Origin: Prunus persica
Taxonomy: Eukaryota > Streptophyta > Magnoliopsida > Rosales > Rosaceae
Assembly (NCBI RefSeq): GCF_000346465.2
Contig: NC_034009.1
Location: 39,535,259-39,599,258 of the forward strand
Length of the DNA: 64,000 nt
Reading direction: 5' to 3'
Part shown: positions 57,286 to 64,000 of the stretch, piece after piece
How positions within the stretch are numbered: the stretch's first letter is position 1
Layout of the letters: the number at the start of each line of letters is the position of its first letter
The notes under the pieces: model-generated
Seen by the model: the letters and a program-made list of their open reading frames with translations, nothing else
What the model was told of the DNA's origin: nothing
Database searches by the model: none
Translations under genes and position numbers: made by a program

Positions 57286-57773
57286 TGAGCATAAGCACAA
57301 CCAAGTTTGATGTGAGCATAATAAACACCCCTCCAAACAAAGACCGGCTTCGACACGCAAGTGAGTCACCGGACAAGCAATGTCACATTGCTAGACAGAA
57401 TGACCATTTTGTTGGAAGTTTTGAGTCTGAAAGAGTTGTTGCTTTTTGGAAGGAGAGGCATCTTCAACTTGGTGATGAAATCCAAAGGGCAAGGGCACGT
57501 TTGGAATTTGTGGAAGGCCAAATTGAAGATGACAAAAGGCAGGCCAATCTGGATAGGGCGAAGTTGTAGCGCATGAAGCGTAGACACAAACGACTTCGGA
57601 GTGTAGCTGTTCAAAAATACAAGAACTCATCTAATGTAGTGGAGTCAAAGAAGCGTGTGATGCAAGCTGGATTCGACTACTTCCGATCCTATGCAAAACT
57701 CGTCGTACCCGGGTTTGATTGGTCATCTATTACCGTTTCCGACGTCACCAAATATACTCAGCAAGGGAAGTAA
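57286..57773 (+). pseudogene. Uncharacterised coiled-coil protein B, one in-frame stop
   Basis: From ATG 57286 the frame reads MSISTTKFDVSIINTPPNKD, a helical charged region (FWKERHLQLGDEIQRARARL, EGQIEDDKRQANLDRAKL), a single TAG at 57567-57569, and resumes in the same frame with RMKRRHKRLRSVAVQKYK, MQAGFDYFRSYAKLVVPGFD and WSSITVSDVTKYTQQGK to a TAA at 57771. Without the stop it would be about 160 residues. Its C-terminus is related to the divergent neighbour at 56241-56864. Function unknown. Confidence 0.62.
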
Positions 57774-58367
57774 CCATTTTGGTTCTCGTGTTTTAGCAGA
57801 GGCAAATAAGTGGAATTGGAATTTTGGTTACACTCTGCTTCAAAGCTATTTTGATGCTAACTACTATGGAAGATTTAAACCTTAATATTTTGATGTCTTT
57901 AATTACGAAAACAGAAGATGCAAAGAGCTCATCTACTTCAGCCATATGTTGCTGCCATGTCCATTTGTTTTTGATCACTTATCAGATTTGGACATGGTTG
58001 CATCATATGCAATGTTGCCTTTATTTATTATATGTTAGGACAAGGTTTATGGAAAAGCTTTTGTGAGTGCGTTTGTGACAAGGTTATGGAATTATTATGT
58101 ACACTTTATATATTGTTTTTTGTACTGGTTCATTTCCTACTATTTCTTGCTTTCTTTATATTTTATGTTTGTGGAATCCCTCTCAAAGTTAACATATACT
58201 GTGAAAAAAATATTATGCAACTGATTATATAATCACTCATATAGACTAGGACAAATATTCACTAAGGGTTTTAAACTTGCTTCACTTGTGTGATGTTATT
58301 GACAAAAAGTATGGCATTATTTATGTGATTTGACATGATTGAAAATATATTACTGATTCCCAATGCG
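57774..58367. other. AT-rich spacer
   Basis: Short ORFs without domains. No repeat recognised. Confidence 0.4.
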
Positions 58368-58535
58368 GCGTCATATGGACAACGTATTGAATACCTGTGA
58401 CGTGTTAATAACTCAAGGTGCAGTTGCATGTGGACAACTTCTTGAATACCTCTGACGTGTTGAAAACTCTAGGTGCAGTTGCATGTGGACAACTTATTGA
58501 ATACGAACTGACGTCTTCAAAGCTCTAGGCGTAGT
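58368..58535. repeat. About 55-bp tandem repeat, three copies
   Basis: GCATGTGGACAACTTCTTGA, then ACCTCTGACGTGTTGAAAAC and CTCTAGGTGCAGTT, recurs at about 58371 (diverged), 58426 and 58481. Confidence 0.85.
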
Positions 58536-58679
58536 TGCAATGATGGCTTCAAAGCATGTGCAATTATTTTTTATGTACATTATTATAACAAAACATATTA
58601 TTGTATATAGTGAAACTAAATATTGTATTATTAGAAATTATATTTCGAATATTATCCGAAATATACGTGTTAACGTGAA

Positions 58680-60000
58680 TTTGGGTTAAGAGGAAAGTGA
58701 GTTATGTACAAATAATTTTCATTTTCTCATTTTCCGGGCATTTTTTGGATTTTCGTAGAATTTATTACCTATGTCCACAGATTGTTGCACTAAAAAAGCC
58801 AAAATAATAGCAAGAGGACACCTGGAGCGATCTCAGCCCGTCACTGATGACTACTTGCACAAGTGTACGTCAGTCAACATGGCCACACCCTCCCATTTTA
58901 CCCTAAATTATTATTTTATTACTTTTCCTTACAAAAATCAGAACTAATTACACACAAAATAAAAAAATTATCCGAAAATTGCTACGAACTCATTGACACT
59001 CCATCTCCGTTGCTGAATTCTCCGATTCATTGTTACGTATTTGTAAAATTAATTCCCAACATTAACGGGAGATGCTTGTTGAAGTAGGTTATTCAAGTTG
59101 AAGTTAACAAACATCAATACTTAGGGTTAAGAGGAAAGTGAGTTATGTAACACAATTTGGATTATTTCATTGCGAGACGAATGATTTATAGGTTCTCCTA
59201 GTTTTATGACGTCACAAGTAGGCCGGAGTAATTTTTGGGGCATTTTTACGATTTTCCTACTATTTTTTACCTAGTTTCAAAGATTTTTGAACAAAAGAAT
59301 CCAAAATGTAAAAGAAGATGACACCTGGCGCGATCTCAGCCCGTCACTTTTCACTACTTGCACAAGTGTACGTCAGTCAACATGGCCACATCCTCTCATT
59401 TTACCCTAAATTATTATTTTATTACGTTTTGTCTTGGAAAATTCATAACTAAATACACAAAAATTCAAAATTATTTCTGAAAATTGCTACGAACTCATTG
59501 ACACTCCATCTCCGTTGCTGAATTCTCCGATTCATTGTTACGCATTTTTAAAATTAATTCCCAACATTAACGGGAGATGCTTGTTGAAGTAGGTTATTCA
59601 AGTTGAAGTTAACAAACATCAATACTTAGGGTTAAGAGGAAAGTGAGTTATGTAACACAATTTGGATTATTTCATTGTGAGACGAATGATTTATAGGTTC
59701 TCCTAGTTTTATGACGTCACAAGTAGGCCGGAGTAATTTTTGGGCCATTTTTACGATTTTCCTACTATTTATTACCTAGTTTCAAAGATTTTTGAACAAA
59801 AGAATCCAAAATTAACAAGAATATGACACCTGGCGCGATCTCAGCCAGTCACTTTTGACTACTTGCACAAGTGTACGTTACCGAACATGGCCACATCCTC
59901 CCATTTTACCCTAAATTATTATTTTATTACCTTTTTTCTTGGAAAATTCATAACTAAATACACAAAAATTAGAAAAACGATCCGAAAATTTCTACGAACT
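58680..60000. repeat. About 505-bp tandem repeat, nearly three copies
   Basis: CTTGCACAAGTGTACGT recurs at 58854, 59357 and 59862. GGTTAAGAGGAAAGTGAGTT recurs at about 58684, 59125 and 59631. Units include CGATCTCAGCCCGTCACT, ACATTAACGGGAGATGCTTG and ATGACGTCACAAGTAGG. No protein is coded across the units. Short ORFs in two copies (58863-59087, 59863-60126) are frame-different relics. Confidence 0.9.
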
Positions 60001-60730
60001 TATTGCGATTTCATCTTCCTACTGCATTCCCTGTTTAATGGTTATGCTACATTAGTATTTTATTATTATTTATCCACAATTATTATAATTATTATGATAT
60101 TACTTTTTAGGCTGTCCATTTGTTAATTATACCACATCCAACTTGTTGAAAACAATTTTATTTTCCGTGCGAATAGGCCATTTGTAGTGCTTATCGGTTT
60201 CTCTGTTCTTCAATTTGTTAATTTTTTTATTTTTTAGGTTGAAGGGATGTTTTGAAACATAATATGGAAATATACAAGTCATCCATTGTACTCCTTCCAC
60301 ACAAAAAAATAGTCTACGTCATTCACTGTTCAACACCCTAGGTTAAGACACGTGTAACCAAATCCGTTCGGATATGCTAAGTGGGAAAATGTCATTCCCA
60401 AGCACTGGTGAAAAGACACTTATTTACTCCATGCATGACTTTTGGTTTACCAAATATGAAGATTGGGGTCGGTGAGCAAAATATCTGTGTCAGTAAAATG
60501 TCATTCCTAGCCATCTATGATGTAAGTAATAATTCCGCTATATAATAAATATTATACATTTATATATAAAACGGTTTATGACAAAATACCAACATTTGAA
60601 CAACATTTAAACTGAGATAGGTATAACGTAGCCAGCCAACCTAGAAGTGAAGAGAAGCAAGTCCACAATGCATCAAAACTGTAAATTCGTACTAAAACTA
60701 ATGCAAAAATACGTGATTCCCTCGCACAAC
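60001..60730. other. AT-rich spacer
   Basis: No coding signal. It borders the 3' end of the F-box-like gene. Confidence 0.4.
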
Positions 60731-61480
60731 TTACTCACGCAGGATTTTGCACCAAAAAATACTCTCACGGTGCCATTTGCATCGGTTGCAGCAAGTCCAA
60801 AACGCAGGATTTATCTTGTCTTCACTAGGCCACCCTGGAATAACAAAATACCATTCATTGTTGTTACAAGCGCTGCACCGATTGAACTTAATCTTCCCAT
60901 AGTCAAACATATCTACGATATGTCTTGCAACAAATGCTCCGCGACATCTTCCTGTTAAAGCATCCCTGGTTCCTTTCATATCAATGTTGTTACGTTGATT
61001 CAAAGAACACAAGAATTGTAATGCATCCTCTTTTGACTGACCAATTCCGGACATACCAAGTAGTCCAACTACATATGCCGCTTCCATATGGCCTGCCGTG
61101 GCTGCAATGCGCATCCCATACAACGCTTCCACCTTACCGTCTGTGAAAAAACCTTCGAATGCTTCTCTAAATATGGACTCAGGGTTATCGCAAGCCCTGC
61201 ATTGTTGCAAGAAATGCTGGACTGCAGGTTTGGCACGGTAGCAGATAGGATGGTGTGGGTACTTTGCCATTGAAATGGTGTTCCACACTTGTGGACTGTT
61301 TGCCAAAATGTTGAACAATCGGCACACACATGCCATACGGAAGAGATCTTCCGATGATTCGGTTGCCACGTATAACATCACTTGAAACCAAGCGGACTCC
61401 GGGATAAAGGCTTCGGGCATATCGAAATGGAGATGCTTCCTTCTCTTTCCTCCGACTGTAGTGAAGTGTTTCGAATTCAT
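60731..61480 (-). CDS. F-box-like protein of the At1g67623/At2g35280 type
   Basis: 249 residues from the ATG ending at 61480 (MNSKHFTTVGGK). This start is preferred because a TATA-like CTATAAACAGAGG lies at about 61567-61579 on the minus strand, and an upstream ATG at 61549 would be too close to it. The N-terminal half has an F-box-like helix region (ESSEDLFRMACVCRLFNILA). The middle is a Sel1-like helical repeat (FFTDGKVEALYGMRIAATAGHMEAAYVVGLLG), as I recall for this plant F-box group. The end has Cys pairs (CSACNNNEWYF, CCNRCKWH) that may bind zinc. F-box proteins link targets to SCF ubiquitin ligases. The target is unknown. The frame is intact. Confidence 0.78.
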   Translation of the reverse strand: MNSKHFTTVGGKRRKHLHFDMPEAFIPESAWFQVMLYVATESSEDLFRMACVCRLFNILANSPQVWNTISMAKYPHHPICYRAKPAVQHFLQQCRACDNPESIFREAFEGFFTDGKVEALYGMRIAATAGHMEAAYVVGLLGMSGIGQSKEDALQFLCSLNQRNNIDMKGTRDALTGRCRGAFVARHIVDMFDYGKIKFNRCSACNNNEWYFVIPGWPSEDKINPAFWTCCNRCKWHRESIFWCKILRE

Positions 61481-62241
61481 TGAAAAGTTTTTGGAATGGA
61501 ACGATTTGAGGAGTGGCAGAGGGGATAAATGATAATATTTGGGGTACACGTTCTACTTCCGAGCCTCTGTTTATAGTGTTTTGAAAAGGTGTTTCCAGTT
61601 GGGGTTTTTCCAAGTTGACCCTTTTGAAAGAAACTGAATCCAAGTGAATTAAAACTTAAGACAAAAGAAGGGAAAACGTCATAACGGTGCATACAGAGTC
61701 AGACAGTTAAAAAGTTAATTAAATGGCTATTTGCATAGCCATTTTTGGGTTTATCCCACTATCAAATTCATTGATACAAATGTGATGGATTACTGACTAG
61801 TGACAGAAGGTCCCATCATATACTTTTTCATTTTCGCACACCCAACTATCCCTAGTAATGTTATTAAAATGGAACCAATAATGACGGATTCTTATCCAAC
61901 TAGTTGCCTTAATGAAATATAAATAAATTAATAAAATTGAAGCAGTGTCCCGTCATTAGTCAGAAAATATATTTGGTAGTGAAGTAGTTTCTATTGCTTT
62001 TCGGGCTAAAAGATGTCACAATGCTGACGGTACAGGTGTCGACATCGTGACCAACCCACCAAATGATCCCAAAAAAAAGTAATATAACTCGATTTGGGCA
62101 GAGATGAGAGAGAGCTGAGTGACAAGTTTAGGGTTATGAGTGAAGGGGTATGAATGACAACTATGAGTGAGAAGGTATGAGTCCGAAGAGGTTTCAGTGA
62201 GAAGATTTGAGTGAGAAGAGGTACAACTGAGAAGATTCAAC
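61481..62241. other. Divergent spacer between F-box and GRF genes
   Basis: Contains the F-box gene TATA-like site, a small palindrome AATGGCTATTTGCATAGCCATT near 61722 and GAGTGAGAAG direct repeats (62150-62230) before the GRF gene. A TATA-like TAATATAACTC lies near 62080. Confidence 0.5.
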
Positions 62242-62639
62242 ATGTCTTCGTCTTCATCTCCTGCTCAAACAAAGAGGTGTCAGTATTGTGGAGCTACAAT
62301 GGTGCTTCGGGTTTCAAAATCTGAAAAAAAATCGAGGGAAGCCATTCTGGAAGTGTCTAACCTCCTATGTAAGTTTTAATTTAAAGAATATGTATGTGGG
62401 TGAAAAAAAACCTATGTCTAACTCTGACAGAATTATATTCCATATATGATGCCTGCAATTAGGGAGCCACCAGTTGCAATGGATTCGAATGGGTTGATGT
62501 AACCTCCGCTGAAGCAGAACATCAAGATGACACGTATGATGTTAGAGTGCTGAACATGCTGAAGTCCATTAAGGACTTGGTATTAGTTTTATTAGTTGTA
62601 TTAATTGTCATTTTATTTGTTCTTTTAATGATCATTTAA
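62242..62639 (+). pseudogene. GRF zinc-finger, C-terminal membrane protein, one-base frameshift
   Basis: Exon 1 62242-62368 encodes MSSSSSPAQTKRCQYCGATM. After a run of eight A near 62325 the coding continues one frame over as NRGKPFWKCLTSY. Exon 2 (62463-62639, GT-AG intron) gives GATSCNGFEWVDV and ends in a hydrophobic helix (LVLVLLVVLIVILFVLLMII). The Cys-x2-Cys...Cys...Cys-x-GFEW pattern is that of GRF zinc fingers, which bind single-stranded DNA or RNA in better-known proteins. The layout matches small plant proteins of the At4g04775-like type. The extra A breaks the frame unless it is a sequencing or slippage matter. Confidence 0.72.
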
Positions 62640-62994
62640 CTGCACGGTTTAAAAGATTGTGAAAGTTCTCTCGCACAAGACATATTGCACGCACCACCAA
62701 TGAGACCCTAAACCCATTTTGTAATATTTGGTAACTGCATGTATTTCGCATGTTATTGAATGTTTATTGAAGGTTTATTGATAGTTTGCTGCATGTATAT
62801 GGAATATCATTGCCCCAAAATTGGATGTTTATTGGGGCCACAAGTATCACTCAAGTAAGAATGAAGGGGAGAAACGGACCTTATTCTTTCTTATAGTAGG
62901 AAGAACAACTGTTAAGTTTAATATCCTATTCAATACGACTTCCCTATGGTTGGTGTACTTGGGGACTGAAGTATATTGCATCATTATTGTGGGC
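62640..62994. other. Spacer
   Basis: No coding signal. GTTTATTGAAGGTTTATTGA direct repeats occur near 62760. Confidence 0.4.
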
Positions 62995-63155
62995 AAGGGC
63001 ATGTCTATTGTGTGTGTTAAGGGAGTATTGTGTGGGCAAGGGCATGTCTACTGTGTGTATATTGCATGTCTACTGTGTGTATATTGCATATCTATTCTCT
63101 GTATATGGCAGGCCAAGTTTGTGTATATTGTTTGTCTGTTGTGTGTGTATTGCTT
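62995..63155. repeat. Short tandem repeats (about 22 and 43 bp)
   Basis: GGCAAGGGCATGTCTA at about 62993 and 63036, and ATGTCTACTGTGTGTATATT at about 63044 and 63066, with decayed copies to 63155. They create open frames rich in Cys, Val and Tyr that are not genes. Confidence 0.8.
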
Positions 63156-63538
63156 GTCGGTGCGTTTGTGAATTGTGGTTCATTTTGTGTATATTGTCTT
63201 TGTTTCTACTTTTATGCTACTGAGCTGCGGAAAACCTCGCATGTTTAGACACCTATTATGATGCAACACATTGCGATTAATGGTGGCTTGCATCAACAAT
63301 GACATATCACTTTGCAATGATGTAATACACTTAAAAAGCCGTCTTCAAATCCCAATTCACATATGCAGTCTTAAAATTCTAATTCAATGCAGTTTGGTTA
63401 ACAAACATGTAAATGTCATGAAGGAGTTAGCGGTAGAATTCGATAAGGACCCGTACGTCTCTATTGTGTATTTACATTAGTTTGAGAATGGACATTCCCA
63501 AAACCTTCTCATGTACCATTTGTCATCTTCAACCAATA

Positions 63539-64000
63539 TCATGGGAAGTAAGCATCTCCCCTTGTTATCTCCGCAGCCAATTTCAACCGAAAAAAAGGCA
63601 TGTTGTGCGAGGTGCAAGTAGCTAACGGAAGCTTAGCGCTGAAAAGCTCAATGTACTTTAACACAAACATGCCACAATCGCCTCTGAAGCAAAACAAGAA
63701 CTCGATCAATTCAACTAATGACATTCTAATGTAATTGACAATTGAAAGTAATAAAATTAAATTGCAAGTTGTGCTTACTCATTAGACTGTTGTGGAACAT
63801 CCACACGCTCTATTGGCCACGGACACCACCAATCTCGGCTGCAATTGTTTGCATAAACACCTTCTTCATAAAAGTCGATGGTGTTGAGAAGATTTGGAAG
63901 CGTAATTGATAGCGGGCCGAGTTCTTCCTTTACGATGTCATCTGGAATTAGTGAAACCTTTGAATCGTACACTTTGATTCACACAATACCAGATCAAACA
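63539..64000 (-). CDS. Ulp1-type SUMO protease (C48), C-terminal part, runs off window
   Basis: Two exons on the minus strand: 63779 to beyond 64000, and 63539-63683, with a 95-bp GT-AG intron between. The upstream exon has MYDSKVSLIP, a helical stretch and WCPWPIERVDVPQQSN. Joining the exons gives the catalytic segment SNEGDCGMFVLKYIELFSA, with the nucleophile Cys in DCG and the preceding Gln. NMPFFRLKLAAEI closes the domain. The catalytic His lies outside the window or just upstream. Ulp1 enzymes remove SUMO from proteins. MULEs carrying Ulp1 domains (Kaonashi in Arabidopsis, CUMULE in melon) are known, and the FAR1 transposase 8.5 kb away makes a transposon origin likely. Confidence 0.85.

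Overview
This window looks like nuclear DNA from a woody dicot plant. Genes have spliced introns, LTR retrotransposons of both superfamilies are nested in one another, and plant-only families (BURP, DUF247, FAR1) are present. The mix of RD22-like BURP genes, DUF247 clusters and Cassandra elements suggests a Rosaceae-type genome, but that is an impression and not a proof. No rRNA gene, tRNA gene, CRISPR array or bacterial-style operon was seen.

Layout. (1) 1-10491: a decayed Ty3/gypsy element of Tat-like design on the minus strand. Its 5' LTR is at 9795-10491, gag and pol follow leftward, a tandem-repeat region lies beyond pol, and an intron-containing antisense gene sits on the plus strand at 415-2380. 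(2) 10492-24870: AT-rich intergenic DNA with a Mutator-type MITE, G-box/palindrome arrays, nested solo LTRs with perfect 5-bp target-site duplications (TSDs), a DUF247 fragment and a tandem segmental duplication. (3) 24875-42240: a BURP (RD22-like) cluster. BURP copy 1 (25149-26639) has five 21-codon repeats and a frame-breaking deletion. BURP copy 2 (39143-40366) has lost its start codon and is cut off from its TATA box by a nearly intact 4.9-kb Ty1/copia element. Orphan copies of BURP exon 1 and of the BURP promoter also lie here. (4) 42508-52735: DUF247 pseudogenes hit by a truncated copia element and by a young non-autonomous LTR element with its own 270-codon ORF, plus a solo LTR and a fold-back derivative of Cassandra. 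(5) 52740-64000: a distinct island with an intact two-exon FAR1/MULE-transposase gene, a head-to-head pair of related coiled-coil genes each with an E2F-like site, long tandem repeats, an F-box-like gene, a GRF zinc-finger membrane-protein gene and a Ulp1 SUMO-protease gene running off the right edge.

How it fits together. Most coding capacity belongs to mobile elements. The two host families, BURP and DUF247, have grown by local duplication and been broken by insertions. The right-hand island groups gene types that recur around plant MULEs (FAR1 transposase, Ulp1) with GRF, F-box and coiled-coil genes. It may be one large multi-gene Mutator-like element or the remains of several. The two most unusual leads are this island and BURP copy 1, whose repeats in front of a four-CH BURP domain resemble the layout of burpitide (BURP-cyclised peptide) precursors.
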